Origin: Acetobacter orleanensis
Lineage (GTDB): Bacteria; Pseudomonadota; Alphaproteobacteria; Acetobacterales; Acetobacteraceae
NCBI RefSeq assembly: GCF_001581005.1
Contig: NZ_LHZV01000067.1
Span: 124,001-188,000, forward strand
Reading direction: 5' to 3'
DNA length: 64,000 nucleotides
The notes beneath the pieces are model-generated. The model saw nothing but the letters and a program-made list of their open reading frames with translations, had not been told where the DNA came from and ran no database searches. Positions 25,376 to 34,577 of this stretch are shown here, one piece after another. Positions within the stretch are counted from its first letter, which is position 1, and every line of letters begins with the position of its first letter. The position numbers and the translations under genes were made by a program.

Positions 25376-25405
25376 GCCGGATGGAGAGGGTACCCTCCAC
25401 CCGGC
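25376..25405 (-). terminator. Hairpin terminator after rpsD
   Basis: In the rpsD direction, GCCGGGTGGAGGG pairs imperfectly with CCCTCTCCATCCGGC, followed by GTTTGCCGTTTT. It ends about 45 bases before the prfC start. Confidence 0.55.
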
Positions 25406-25432
25406 GCTGCACAAATCGGGCCGAAGCGCCGA

Positions 25433-26050
25433 TTAACGAGAGTAGTATTCGACCACGAGATTCGGTTCCATCTGCACCGGATACGGCACATCAGCGAACT
25501 TCGGACCACGGACGAACGTGCCCTTCATCTGGCGGTGATCAACGTCCATGTATTCTGGAACGTCGCGCTCACCCGTCTGGGCTGCATCCAGAACGATTGC
25601 CAGCTGCTTGGATTTTTCACGCACTTCAATCACGTCACCATCCCGCACGAGGAATGACGGAATATTCACCTTGCGGCCATTAACCAGAATGTGGCCATGG
25701 CTGATGAACTGACGTGCTGCGAACGGCGTGATGGCGAATTTCATGCGGTAGATCACCGCATCCAGACGACGCTCAAGCAGGTTGATCAGGTTTTCAGACG
25801 TATCGCCCTTACGACGTACGGCTTCCTGATAGTAGCGACGGAACTGCTTTTCGCTGATGTTACCGTAGTAACCTTTCAGCTTCTGCTTTGCCATCAGCTG
25901 GACAGAATAGTCAGACGGCTTGCCTTTACGGCGCTGACCATGCTGACCCGGGCCGTATTCACGACGGTTAACCGGAGACTTCGCACGGCCCCACAGGTTA
26001 ACGCCAAGACGGCGGTTAATCTTATATTTGCTCTCGAGGCGCTTGCTCAT
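25433..26050 (-). CDS. rpsD: 30S ribosomal protein S4
   Basis: Ribosomal protein S4, 205 residues, an early 16S-rRNA-binding assembly protein. It starts [16 protein letters not shown] and contains the S4 RNA-binding domain ([13 protein letters not shown] ... [13 protein letters not shown]). The zinc-binding cysteines of the C-plus form are absent, as is common in proteobacteria. Its promoter must lie in the 370-bp region to the right. Confidence 0.97.
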   Translation of the reverse strand: MSKRLESKYKINRRLGVNLWGRAKSPVNRREYGPGQHGQRRKGKPSDYSVQLMAKQKLKGYYGNISEKQFRRYYQEAVRRKGDTSENLINLLERRLDAVIYRMKFAITPFAARQFISHGHILVNGRKVNIPSFLVRDGDVIEVREKSKQLAIVLDAAQTGERDVPEYMDVDHRQMKGTFVRGPKFADVPYPVQMEPNLVVEYYSR

Positions 26051-26418
26051 AAGGCGCTCTTCTCTTCTCTGTCTGCGTGAAGCACCATACTCTGTGCCTC
26101 ATCATGGTGCCGGTAGTCTCCGTCCCTCGTGGATCGGAGCGGGCGCAGTCCGTATCACCGGCAGGCGGGAGCATCTGTCCACCTACATCGGCCGTCCTGT
26201 CCGCATTCCCGGCAATGGGTGCAGCCATTACGGAAAGAGCCGCCATCTGTCAACTCGGGCCGCGTGTCTAGTCCCACCATACAGGTCGGACCACACGGGT
26301 CCTCTCTTTTGCTCTGCGCAGAAAACAATCCTTCTTTACAGATAGTATTTGCGCCGCCTGTACCTTAGATTATTCACTGATTTTCAGAAGCACTTCACAG
26401 AAACAAGGACAAACAACC
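26051..26418. other. Intergenic region between divergent rpsD and the HdeD-like gene
   Basis: It must contain the rpsD promoter and leader (leftward) and the HdeD-gene promoter (rightward). It is GC-rich for its first 230 bases and AT-richer after that. I see no RNA gene or coding frame that I can support; the open frames here lack ribosome sites. Confidence 0.5.
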
Positions 26419-26955
26419 ATGCCATCCTCTAAAAAATGGGCGCTTTTCGTCGCTCTGGGCGCGGTGCTGGTTGCGCTGGGCTTTATTGCCTGCGTTGATG
26501 CCATTTCCGTCACGCTGGCCAGCACAATTTTTATCGGCATGCTGCTGATTATTGCCGGTGCTTTTCAGGTTGCTCATGCCTTTGCCGTGCGGGACTGGGG
26601 TGGCGTGCTGTTTTCCGTGCTGTTCGGCGTGCTGTATATTGTGGCGGGCGGCATGATTATTGAAGAACCCGCCGCTGGCTCCGTGATGATCACTCTGTTT
26701 GCCGCGGCCTGCTTTATTGTTGTGGGTATTATGCGAACCATTCTGGCCATCCAGTATCGCAGCCTGCCGGGCTGGGGCATTGTGCTGGCAGGCGGGCTGA
26801 TCAGCCTGACAGTCGGGCTATGCCTGTATTTCACCCTCCCATGGTCCGGCCTGTGGCTGATTGGCACATTTGTGGGGGTTGAACTGATTACCAGCGGCAT
26901 CGGCTGGCTCCAGCTTGGTCTGGCTCTGCGGCAGTCCAATACCAGCCGCTTCTAA
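26419..26955 (+). CDS. HdeD family (DUF308) membrane protein
   Basis: A 178-residue inner-membrane protein with six predicted helices in three similar pairs, the pattern of HdeD/DUF308 proteins. HdeD in enteric bacteria is linked to acid resistance, which would suit an acetic-acid producer, but the role here is inference. AAGGA precedes the ATG. It stands alone and is closed by a very strong terminator. Confidence 0.8.
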   Translation: MPSSKKWALFVALGAVLVALGFIACVDAISVTLASTIFIGMLLIIAGAFQVAHAFAVRDWGGVLFSVLFGVLYIVAGGMIIEEPAAGSVMITLFAAACFIVVGIMRTILAIQYRSLPGWGIVLAGGLISLTVGLCLYFTLPWSGLWLIGTFVGVELITSGIGWLQLGLALRQSNTSRF

Positions 26956-26978
26956 AACCGACGCCCCATCGAGCGTCT

Positions 26979-27018
26979 AAAAGGCACTTCGGATCAAGCC
27001 GGAGTGCCTTTTTTTTTT
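26979..27018 (+). terminator. Intrinsic terminator after the HdeD-like gene
   Basis: A 14-bp stem AAAAGGCACTTCGG (26979-26992) / CCGGAGTGCCTTTT (26999-27012) with one G-U pair, a 6-base loop and ten Ts. Confidence 0.92.
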
Positions 27019-27145
27019 GCCCAGTGAGGGACACGCAATTTCAGAAACGCTTTACTGAACCGCAGAGAATACTGTTGATCTGGCTATAGCCGGGTCAATG
27101 TAACTTGTAACGAGGTCTCTCTGAAAGCGCCAAAGGCCGGACAGC

Positions 27146-27176
27146 AAAAAAACAGGCCCTGCCGGAAAGCAGAGCC
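27146..27176 (-). terminator. Intrinsic terminator after the Hint-domain gene
   Basis: On the minus strand GGCTCTGC pairs with GCAGGGCC (27155-27176 overall) with one G-U pair, then a run of seven Ts (complement of 27146-27152). Confidence 0.75.
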
Positions 27177-27197
27177 CGCATAAAGTATTCAGATTTT

Positions 27198-29210
27198 TTA
27201 AGCAGATTGCACGATTGTGCCTTCATCCTTGTCTGCACTGATAAGATAAGGACCGGTTGCGCGGACATTCAGATAAAGAAGCCCCATGACACCCGGCTTC
27301 AGAAGCCCCTCAAGAGACAGTTCGGCATTGCCGTTAGTCCACGCACATCCGTCTTCATCCCCTGCATACCAGCCGGCAGGTTTTTCCTCCTGAAGGTGAG
27401 ACGTAATCATAAGCTGATCCCGTGCACACAGCAGGCGGATATCCCCAATGGAAACACCCATCATCCGGCGATCATCCACAAACGGGCCAATTGTGTCTGA
27501 CGGACGGCTGGCACGAGAGACAATCCGCACAGATTGTGTGCCGGGCGGCAGCATGAAGCTGTATTTCTGTATCGGGCGAACGATGGCTCCTGATGCCAGA
27601 ACCAGATGCAGATCCGGATCACGGGTCAGTTCCGGTCCCTTTTCTGCCTTCCGGCTTCCAGCAACACTGTTTGCACGCCATTCCAGCGACCGGAACAGAG
27701 GCTCCACAAAAGCGCGCTCGACACACAGCGGCGCGCTGGAATCCTTATCCCAGTTTTTCGCCGCGCCGCGCAGCGTGACAACCTTCCCGTCCTGCCGGAA
27801 AGACATGCGGTTTCCGGTATCCAGATAGCTCTCGGTCAGCATGCCATCCGCCGTAATGACGGAATGCTGCTCGGTTTCCACATGGTAATACTCATAGGAT
27901 GTGATCGACTTGTCATAAAAAATGGAAACGCCATTCACCAACATGCGCGCCGGGACAAATGCACCATTGAAGAACAGGCAATGCTCAGCAGTAATCAGCA
28001 TGTCCTTGTAAGGCACGCCATCAGCAATCGCGTTCTTCAGAACACGGACAGGATATCCGGCCTCATCATCAGGAAGCCCCTGCCGAACGTTAACATGAGC
28101 TTTTCCAACCCAGACGACAGAGCGCACGCTGTCTGTCTTGTTCTGCCAGTCGAAGGCGATGACGTCATCACCAACACGAACATCTTCGACTGCGATATCA
28201 CCCTTTGTGGTGCGAATCATGCTTCCGGCAAGGAAGCAGGCGCCAATATAAGTATTGCTACCAGAATAGCTAATTTCAAGCGGATTATTTGTGCTAGAAA
28301 CGTAGTAATTTCCGTTTTTCAGTTCTACGCCGTTTGCCAGATTTGCAGAATATTCTGCAAGTGCATGCCCATCTTTATCATAAAGTATGATCGTACGGGC
28401 ATTACCATTACCTGAAATGTTATACTGATAGACAGGCGTCGTAGTACCTTTCAGTTCTATGGTATCTTTGGAAGGATCGTAGTTATTAATGGATGATCCA
28501 GCGATATTTATAAGAGTTCCACCGCCATTAATGATCAGCGTACCACCACCGTCACCAAAATTGATTGTCGTCCCACTCAGAATACTGGCAAGCGCATCCC
28601 CTGTATTAAATGTGCCGCCATGCTCGATATTAATGGTAGAGCCGCTTAGCGCATCAATAAGAGACGCACCGCTATTCCCTGAAAGCGTCGCCGTACCGCC
28701 AATCACATTGATTGTTGAGCCTGTAATAATATTGGCAAGACCACTAATGGCTGTCGTGCCACCAATGTAATAAGTATTGGCTGTTGCTGCTCCGGCACCA
28801 ATAACAAAATTACCTGTCGCTCCGGGAAGGCTGACATAAGTCCCGATGCTAGCCAGATTAATTAAAACGGCAGAATCCGCTGATCCTGCAATAACATCCC
28901 CGCTCGCAGCAATCTGAATAATATTGAGGATATTAAGACCTCTATTAATATTATTCTGATTTAATATAATATTTCCACTAGAATCTGAAATTTTTACGTC
29001 ATAAGTATTGGACGTAGGTATTCCTAAAGCCGTATAATTATGATTCGTTACTGTGTAAGTCAATCCATTTGAGGTAACGATTGTTCGAGTTGCTGAGTAA
29101 ATTGGATTGAGTTTGAACCCATCCAAAGCTGGATATGTTGTCGTTGTCGGTCCCGTTTTGTCCGAGACAATGGTTACGCTGTTATCCTGATTGGTCGTCG
29201 TATCAGTCAT
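27198..29210 (-). CDS. Hint (hedgehog/intein) domain protein with repeat-rich N-terminal passenger
   Basis: A 670-residue protein. Residues 1-320 are Thr/Asn/Gly/Ser-rich with repeated beta-helix-like units (GSTINVIGGTATLSG, GSTINIEHGGTFNTG, GTTINFGDGGGTLII), as in surface adhesins. A Hint_2 domain begins at A324-C325 (ACFLAGSMI), continues through VEDVRVGDDVIA and TAEHCLFFNGAFVPARMLVNG, and ends near residue 465 (QHSVITADGMLTESY). About 200 residues follow. Cys325 would be the self-cleavage nucleophile by analogy with hedgehog/intein folds; cleavage itself is unproven. There is no Sec signal peptide, so export may be by type I secretion. The 5' half is clearly AT-richer than the neighbours. 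Confidence 0.75.
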   Translation of the reverse strand: MTDTTTNQDNSVTIVSDKTGPTTTTYPALDGFKLNPIYSATRTIVTSNGLTYTVTNHNYTALGIPTSNTYDVKISDSSGNIILNQNNINRGLNILNIIQIAASGDVIAGSADSAVLINLASIGTYVSLPGATGNFVIGAGAATANTYYIGGTTAISGLANIITGSTINVIGGTATLSGNSGASLIDALSGSTINIEHGGTFNTGDALASILSGTTINFGDGGGTLIINGGGTLINIAGSSINNYDPSKDTIELKGTTTPVYQYNISGNGNARTIILYDKDGHALAEYSANLANGVELKNGNYYVSSTNNPLEISYSGSNTYIGACFLAGSMIRTTKGDIAVEDVRVGDDVIAFDWQNKTDSVRSVVWVGKAHVNVRQGLPDDEAGYPVRVLKNAIADGVPYKDMLITAEHCLFFNGAFVPARMLVNGVSIFYDKSITSYEYYHVETEQHSVITADGMLTESYLDTGNRMSFRQDGKVVTLRGAAKNWDKDSSAPLCVERAFVEPLFRSLEWRANSVAGSRKAEKGPELTRDPDLHLVLASGAIVRPIQKYSFMLPPGTQSVRIVSRASRPSDTIGPFVDDRRMMGVSIGDIRLLCARDQLMITSHLQEEKPAGWYAGDEDGCAWTNGNAELSLEGLLKPGVMGLLYLNVRATGPYLISADKDEGTIVQSA

Positions 29211-29761
29211 TTTTTCATAACTCCTGAATTACGCAAGCACAGATTACTAGCCTGCGAATCGTTAATTAGACGTTAATGTAACTACGCTCACAGTATTGTT
29301 AATGCAAGAGAAACATAGATTATCAAAAATAAGACACTCCTGTTGTTTTGCATAATTCAGAATTTTTCAAAAAACTTTACTGCCTTTTCAGCCTGTTAGA
29401 GCGGATCAAATCTCACTCTACGCCCTCCGGCTTCAGACAAGATTCTGTCCATATAGTGAGACAGGCTCTGGGAGTTTCAGAGGACCCTCTCCAAAAATGC
29501 GAATCACACTTTCAGAATGTTTTGAATGCAAAAACAGCATGAGAGACTCAAATCTACTCAAACCATGCGAGAATCCCTCTTAAACGGTCTAGCATACTGT
29601 GCATTTGATCTATTCTCTCTTATGCAAATGATTACAGACAGGCAGCCTGACTTTATTTTCCGATAAAAAATCTCCCTAGCACCTGTACATGTATAGAGCC
29701 CCCCCTCTTACCAACTCCTGCTGGCATGCAGTGAGAAAAAAGAGGGAACTGTCAGGACGGT
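29211..29761. other. AT-rich intergenic region between the Hint-domain and antiporter genes
   Basis: About 550 bases. The right-hand end of the Hint-gene regulatory region (with the CtrA-like site) is at 29211-29340. The rest has a short TTG-started frame at 29348-29542 without ribosome site or family match. I do not support a gene here. Confidence 0.5.
29262..29276. promoter_or_regulatory. CtrA-like binding site TTAA-N7-TTAA
   Basis: TTAA (29262-29265), seven bases, TTAA (29273-29276): an exact match to the full CtrA recognition pattern of alphaproteobacteria. It lies 52-66 bases upstream of the Hint-domain start codon, a good position for regulation of its promoter. Confidence 0.5.
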
Positions 29762-32419
29762 TTATTTTGAAGGAGACGGTTCATCCGTTTGTGCTGTCTC
29801 CCCCTCAGAGCCTGTCACCTGAGGAGGCTGTACGGGCAGCTTACTCTCCAACTGCAGCAGCGCTCGGGCGGCTACACCGGGGCGTTCGCCTTCCGTCTCG
29901 GCGGGCTTGGCGCCGGGCACCAGCTTGATGGCCCGCTCACCGTCTTCGCGCTTGCGGCGCAGCTTCTCAATATTTTCCAGCACCAGCGGATATTCTTCCA
30001 CCAGACGGCGGAAGCGTGAGGCGCTGATCACCATGAAATGCCCAAACTGCACAGCACGGATATTGGCCGGGCATCGTTCATTCTTAATGGCGGAGAGAGC
30101 GCCAATCAGATCTCCGGCATCATACAGGATATCCCGCTCGGCTACGTGAGATTCCGCCAGACCCGCACTAATGAAATAGATATTACGGATCTTGCGCCCA
30201 CGGCGGCAGATCAACTCCTGTGGTGCGACAAACCGCAGCGATGTGGTGGTTGCCAGATCATGCAATTCCGCATTGGGCAGACCACGGAACACGGCTGCAT
30301 TTTTCAGGCGGCTTTCAATCCCGCTGCGCAGGTCAAAACTCAGCGGCTTGTCCAGCCGGTGGCGGCGGCGTTCCAGTTCTTTCAGAAGCTCACGGTTCAG
30401 TTCATCACTGATCAGGGATTCCGCCAGCAGGGAGTCATACTCCTCCCCTTCCAGCCGCAGTACGATCTGCCGGAAAATCCGATTTTCCAGTGCTTCTGAA
30501 TAGCCATGGTAATGCAGACGCAGGGTTTCCAGCGCCTCATCCAGCAGCTTGCGCTGGCGCTGAAGCACTTCCGCCACAACCTCCCCAATGCGGCTGCCCA
30601 GTGTGGGTTCAAGCCGCTCACTCATAAAACGCGTCAGCGAGATGGAGACAAAATGCGCCACCATCAGCATTTCAAACCGCTCCGCCATACACAGCATCAA
30701 AGGCCGGTCGATGCGCAGATGTTTGTGAATCCACTGGGCAACCTTAAAGCGTAGAGAAGGACTAAGCCGCCTACGTAGCGCGCGCACATAGCCCAACCGC
30801 CCTTCCAGCCGAGCACCGTCAATGGCCGCCTCGGAAGAACGCAGCAGCGTTTCCATCACCCGGCGGGACAGCCCCTGAATACGAAACAGATCCAGCAGAA
30901 CGGAGCGTTCCTGACTGGCAATGGTAATCAGGGCCAGATTCACACGCTGCGTATCCCCCAAAGCCGTATCAAACGTGTTGGCACCCTGCTCTTCATGCGC
31001 GCGGCGATCCACCTGCTCAATAACAGTGCCGGTTGCATCGGTCGAAAAGCCGAGTTCATCCGCCAGCTTTTCAGACCGCTCCTTCACATTTTCCAGACCG
31101 ATGCTTAGCACCTGATGCCGCATGGCTTCATCAATAGGGGAGAGTTTATCGAGCTTGAGGAACAGAACGAGAGACCGCAGCGTGGTGCCGTTCAGCAGCA
31201 GCGTAATCAGCACAAAGCCTGTCGCGAGAATACCGATAAAATGCGCAACGGGCGTGGAGACACGCTCGTTTTCCGTAACCGCCAGCGCCAGCGCCAGCGT
31301 AATGGCCCCACGCAGCCCACCCCAGACCATGGTGACCTTAAAGGGGGTTGGCACAGGCGGAGCTAACTTGGTCATGGCGAGGAACGGCAACAGGCCAAAC
31401 ACCACGGCCCCACGCGCCACCAGCCCGGCCACGCTGGCAATCAGGATCAGCACGCAGTCCCAGCGGGTCATGCCCACCAGCAGATGCGGCACCAGCATGG
31501 AGGCCAGCACGAACACCAAAGACCCCGCCCAGAACACAAGCTGCTGCCAGAGCTGGTTGAGGAACAGCCATGTCTGCGGCCGCACGGTCGATGGTCCGTA
31601 AACCGACATGGTCAACCCGGCGGCAGCCGTCGCCACCACACCGGAAACCCCGAGAAACTCATCGGACACAATATAGGCCACATAAGGCAGCGCCACGGTC
31701 AGGGTGATTTCCGCCGCGGCTGACCCGCTGAGCGCCGTAATCATCATCAAAGTCATCTGACCAAACATGACGCCGACAATCAGTGCGCCGACGAAAGAGA
31801 TCACAAACGAGATGATCGCCTCACCCGGATGAATGGCATGATGCAACGTGACGGATGGCAGCAGGATGGAGAAGATGGAAATGGCCGCGGCGTCATTCAG
31901 CAGAGCTTCGCCTTCCACCAGACGCGTCAGACGAGTGGCGGCCCCAATATCGCGGAAAATCCCGGCCACGGCGGACGGATCAGTAGTCGCCACAATCGAG
32001 CCAAGCAGAAGGCAGACAACCAGTGGCATCTGCGCAAAAGGCAGTAGCGCGAGCCCGATGGCTCCGGTGGACACCACCACAGCTACCACAGCCAGCAGCA
32101 ACACCGTGGCGGCCTCATGCGCCAGACGTCGGACATCAATGGCCAGCGCGCCCTGAAAAACCAGCACAGGCAGGAAGATCAGCAGGAACGCTTCACTGTT
32201 GATTGGGAAATCCAGCAGCGTTTCCGCAATGCCATTCAGCGCGGTGGTATGCGTGGTGCGGAGGGCAAAGTCCGCCAGACTCCCGATAATAATGCCGACA
32301 ATCGCCAGCAGAACCGTCTCGGAAAGTTCCAGCCTGCGGGCAATGGGCTGAACCGTGCTGACTATGACAAGAAGAAGAGCAATGGCAAGCAGTACCGCAG
32401 CCAGACCAGTTACCGCCAT
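29762..32419 (-). CDS. Na+/H+ antiporter (CPA1/NhaP family) with cytoplasmic cyclic-nucleotide-binding-like domain
   Basis: An 885-residue antiporter from the ATG at 32419 (GGAGGAG upstream). About 12 membrane helices occupy residues 1-410, with TTDPSAVAGIF and EGEALLNDAAA, the ND-type ion-binding motif, and GGLRGAITLALAL, all typical of CPA1. A long cytoplasmic helical region follows, then a cNMP-binding-like beta-barrel at about 730-850 (VFRGLPNAELHDLA ... IYFISAGLAES ... GDLIGAL) and an acidic Pro-rich tail. The layout is that of plant SOS1 and its bacterial relatives. It would export Na+ or move H+ for pH homeostasis. The cNMP barrel lacks an obvious phosphate-binding Arg motif, so ligand binding is uncertain. 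Confidence 0.88.
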   Translation of the reverse strand: MAVTGLAAVLLAIALLLVIVSTVQPIARRLELSETVLLAIVGIIIGSLADFALRTTHTTALNGIAETLLDFPINSEAFLLIFLPVLVFQGALAIDVRRLAHEAATVLLLAVVAVVVSTGAIGLALLPFAQMPLVVCLLLGSIVATTDPSAVAGIFRDIGAATRLTRLVEGEALLNDAAAISIFSILLPSVTLHHAIHPGEAIISFVISFVGALIVGVMFGQMTLMMITALSGSAAAEITLTVALPYVAYIVSDEFLGVSGVVATAAAGLTMSVYGPSTVRPQTWLFLNQLWQQLVFWAGSLVFVLASMLVPHLLVGMTRWDCVLILIASVAGLVARGAVVFGLLPFLAMTKLAPPVPTPFKVTMVWGGLRGAITLALALAVTENERVSTPVAHFIGILATGFVLITLLLNGTTLRSLVLFLKLDKLSPIDEAMRHQVLSIGLENVKERSEKLADELGFSTDATGTVIEQVDRRAHEEQGANTFDTALGDTQRVNLALITIASQERSVLLDLFRIQGLSRRVMETLLRSSEAAIDGARLEGRLGYVRALRRRLSPSLRFKVAQWIHKHLRIDRPLMLCMAERFEMLMVAHFVSISLTRFMSERLEPTLGSRIGEVVAEVLQRQRKLLDEALETLRLHYHGYSEALENRIFRQIVLRLEGEEYDSLLAESLISDELNRELLKELERRRHRLDKPLSFDLRSGIESRLKNAAVFRGLPNAELHDLATTTSLRFVAPQELICRRGRKIRNIYFISAGLAESHVAERDILYDAGDLIGALSAIKNERCPANIRAVQFGHFMVISASRFRRLVEEYPLVLENIEKLRRKREDGERAIKLVPGAKPAETEGERPGVAARALLQLESKLPVQPPQVTGSEGETAQTDEPSPSK

Positions 32420-32720
32420 ACCCTCTTTGCTCCTCCAGCCATAATATTCCGCACTCAGATACCTTTCTGTTGCATGGCGATAAGGCACCAGAAAGGCAGA
32501 CGTTCCAGAATGTGCGTGTCTTTTAACACACTCCCTGCCTGAAAACCTACCTCATCCCGCGCGTTTCCTACGGTGCGGACAGGCTGTGGCCCGCACCGGG
32601 CCTCGCTGCAATGTGACTTTATTCTGACATGCGGCAGCTATGCCACACCCCATATTGGAAGAAGGGCGCCAGACCTCACCCCACAGCACGAGGACTGCGT
32701 GAACACTCGGGAGGCGGATC

Positions 32721-34169
32721 ATGAGCACATCACCCCATATTACAGACTGCCCAGTTGGCCTGAAAGCCACAGGATTTCGCATGGAGCGGGATTCCATGGG
32801 TGAGATCAAAGTACCGGCGGACAAATACTGGGGGGCGCAAACGCAGCGCAGCCTCGTGCATTTCTCCATTGGGGAAGACCACATGCCCCTGCCCCTCTGC
32901 CATGCCTACGCCATTGTGAAGAAAGCAGCGGCACTGGTGAATGCGGCGGATGGGCGGATGCCGCAATGGAAAGCAGACCTGATCGGCCGCGTGGCGGGTG
33001 AAATCTGCGCAGGCAAGCTGGACGCACATTTCCCACTCTACGTCTGGCAGACAGGCTCCGGCACCCAGACCAACATGAATCTGAATGAGGTTATCGCCAA
33101 CCGGGCCATCCAGCTTGCGGGGGGTGAGGTTGGGTCCAAGAGTCCGGTACACCCCAATGATGATGTGAATATGGGGCAGTCGAGCAATGATTCCTTCCCT
33201 ACCGCCATGCATATCGTCACACTGCTGGAAATAGAAAACCGGCTGATCCCGTCGGTGGAGGCTCTGTGCGACAGTCTCCAGACAAAAGCTGAGCAGTGGA
33301 TGAATGTTGTCAAAATTGGCCGCACACACCTTCAGGACGCCGTGCCACTCACCGTCGGGCAGGAATGGTCCGGCTGGGCCTGTATGCTGGAAGATGCGCT
33401 GGCCAACCTCCGCACAGCAAGGGAAGGCCTGTTTGAACTGGCCGCTGGTGGCACCGCCGTGGGCACCGGGCTGAACGCCCCCGCAGGGTTCAGCAAAGCC
33501 ATCGCCAGCAAAATTGCCGAACTGACAGGCCGCCCGTTTATAACCGCCCCCAATAAATTCGCGGCCCTCAGCGGGCTGGATGCTATGGTCCGGGCCTCCG
33601 CCGCCCTCCGAGGGCTGGCCGTGCCACTCCTGAAAATTGCTAATGATATGCGGTTTCTGGCCTCCGGCCCGCGTTGCGGCCTAGGCGAGTTGCATCTGCC
33701 TGAAAACGAGCCCGGCTCCTCCATCATGCCCGGCAAGGTCAACCCGACCCAGTGTGAAGCCATGGTGATGATTGCAACGCAGGTTCTGGGCAATGACACC
33801 ACGGTTGGGTTTGCCGCCAGTCAGGGGCAACTCAACCTGAATGTCATGCGCCCGGTTATTCTCGCCAACTGCCTGCACAGCATCCGTATTCTGGCCGATG
33901 GCTGCCATAATTTCAGAGTTTTTTCCGTTGAGGGAACAGAACTGAATGACGCACGCCTTGCGCAGTATGTGAACGGCTCTGTCATGCTGGTGACGGCTCT
34001 CAACCCTGCCATCGGGTATGATAAGGCGGCGCATATCGCGCATCTGGCCACCGAGCAAAATCTCAGCCTGCGGGAAGCGGCCGTGCAGTCCGGCTATCTG
34101 GATGGTGAGGCTTTTGACAAGCTTGTTAACCCGCTGGATATGGTGGGTGACGGCGTGGCCGGAGCCTGA
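32721..34169 (+). CDS. fumC: Fumarate hydratase class II
   Basis: FumC, 482 residues, the iron-independent tetrameric fumarase that hydrates fumarate to malate. Motifs: TGSGTQTNMNLNEV, HPNDDVNMGQSSND, GRTHLQDAVPLTVGQ and the SS-loop GSSIMPGKVNPTQCE. About 18 residues precede the usual start; an internal ATG further on (FRMERDSMGE) is possible. It is divergent from the antiporter. It serves the TCA cycle together with the isocitrate dehydrogenase in this window. Confidence 0.95.
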   Translation: MSTSPHITDCPVGLKATGFRMERDSMGEIKVPADKYWGAQTQRSLVHFSIGEDHMPLPLCHAYAIVKKAAALVNAADGRMPQWKADLIGRVAGEICAGKLDAHFPLYVWQTGSGTQTNMNLNEVIANRAIQLAGGEVGSKSPVHPNDDVNMGQSSNDSFPTAMHIVTLLEIENRLIPSVEALCDSLQTKAEQWMNVVKIGRTHLQDAVPLTVGQEWSGWACMLEDALANLRTAREGLFELAAGGTAVGTGLNAPAGFSKAIASKIAELTGRPFITAPNKFAALSGLDAMVRASAALRGLAVPLLKIANDMRFLASGPRCGLGELHLPENEPGSSIMPGKVNPTQCEAMVMIATQVLGNDTTVGFAASQGQLNLNVMRPVILANCLHSIRILADGCHNFRVFSVEGTELNDARLAQYVNGSVMLVTALNPAIGYDKAAHIAHLATEQNLSLREAAVQSGYLDGEAFDKLVNPLDMVGDGVAGA

Positions 34170-34215
34170 TAGTCCTTCTCTTTCGTCTCCTCTCAAATCC
34201 CGGTATGGTTGTCTG

Positions 34216-34389
34216 ATGAAACGTTTTTTCTCCCCCGCACGCCGTGCAGTAGCCGGCCTCTGTCTGCTCAGTCTGCTGGGGCTGGCGGCCTGCGCGGATG
34301 ACCATTCCCAGCATTATTACCACCCCAGAAACCACCACGGGCAGCGTGGACCCAACTGGTACCGCCCTCCCCCGAACACGCAGAACTGA
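34216..34389 (+). CDS. Small lipoprotein, His/Pro-rich
   Basis: A 57-residue protein with a clear lipoprotein signal: basic MKRFFSPARR, hydrophobic AVAGLCLLSLLGLAA, lipobox LAAC with Cys at residue 26. The 31-residue mature part is rich in His, Tyr, Asn and Pro (HSQHYYHPRNHHGQRGP), which might bind metal; that is speculation. No strong ribosome site is seen. It is too short for family assignment. Confidence 0.55.
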   Translation: MKRFFSPARRAVAGLCLLSLLGLAACADDHSQHYYHPRNHHGQRGPNWYRPPPNTQN

Positions 34390-34402
34390 AGGACCGCAGG
34401 AT

Positions 34403-34567
34403 ATGGACGGTAAACTCTTGCGGCTTGGCATTGTGATCGCCACGCTCGTTCTGGGCATTTTTCTGGTCAGTTCGATTTACAGCAACTTCTCTCACCTTAT
34501 GGAGCAGCAGTCGGGTCAGGCTGGTCAGCCTGCGGCGAATAACGCGCCAGCCCCGCAGCCCTCTTAA
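34403..34567 (+). CDS. Small single-pass membrane protein
   Basis: A 54-residue protein with one membrane helix (about residues 6-26, LRLGIVIATLVLGIFLVSSI) and a Gln/Ala/Pro-rich tail. It starts at the ATG at 34403 after a CAGGAT ribosome site, 13 bases beyond the small lipoprotein, and the peptide-binding protein gene begins 10 bases after its stop. The three genes may form one unit. Function is unknown. Confidence 0.55.
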   Translation: MDGKLLRLGIVIATLVLGIFLVSSIYSNFSHLMEQQSGQAGQPAANNAPAPQPS

Positions 34568-34577
34568 AGGAAAAAGA

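Noticed and set aside
26051-26418. SRP RNA, 6S RNA or tRNA in the region upstream of rpsD
   Set aside because: No conserved core sequence of these RNAs and no cloverleaf could be found by eye.
27606-28415. 269-codon plus-strand frame in the Hint-domain gene
   Set aside because: Antisense to a protein with a clear Hint domain; no ribosome site or family.
29348-29542. 64-codon frame upstream of the Hint-domain gene
   Set aside because: TTG start, no ribosome site, no similarity that I recognise.
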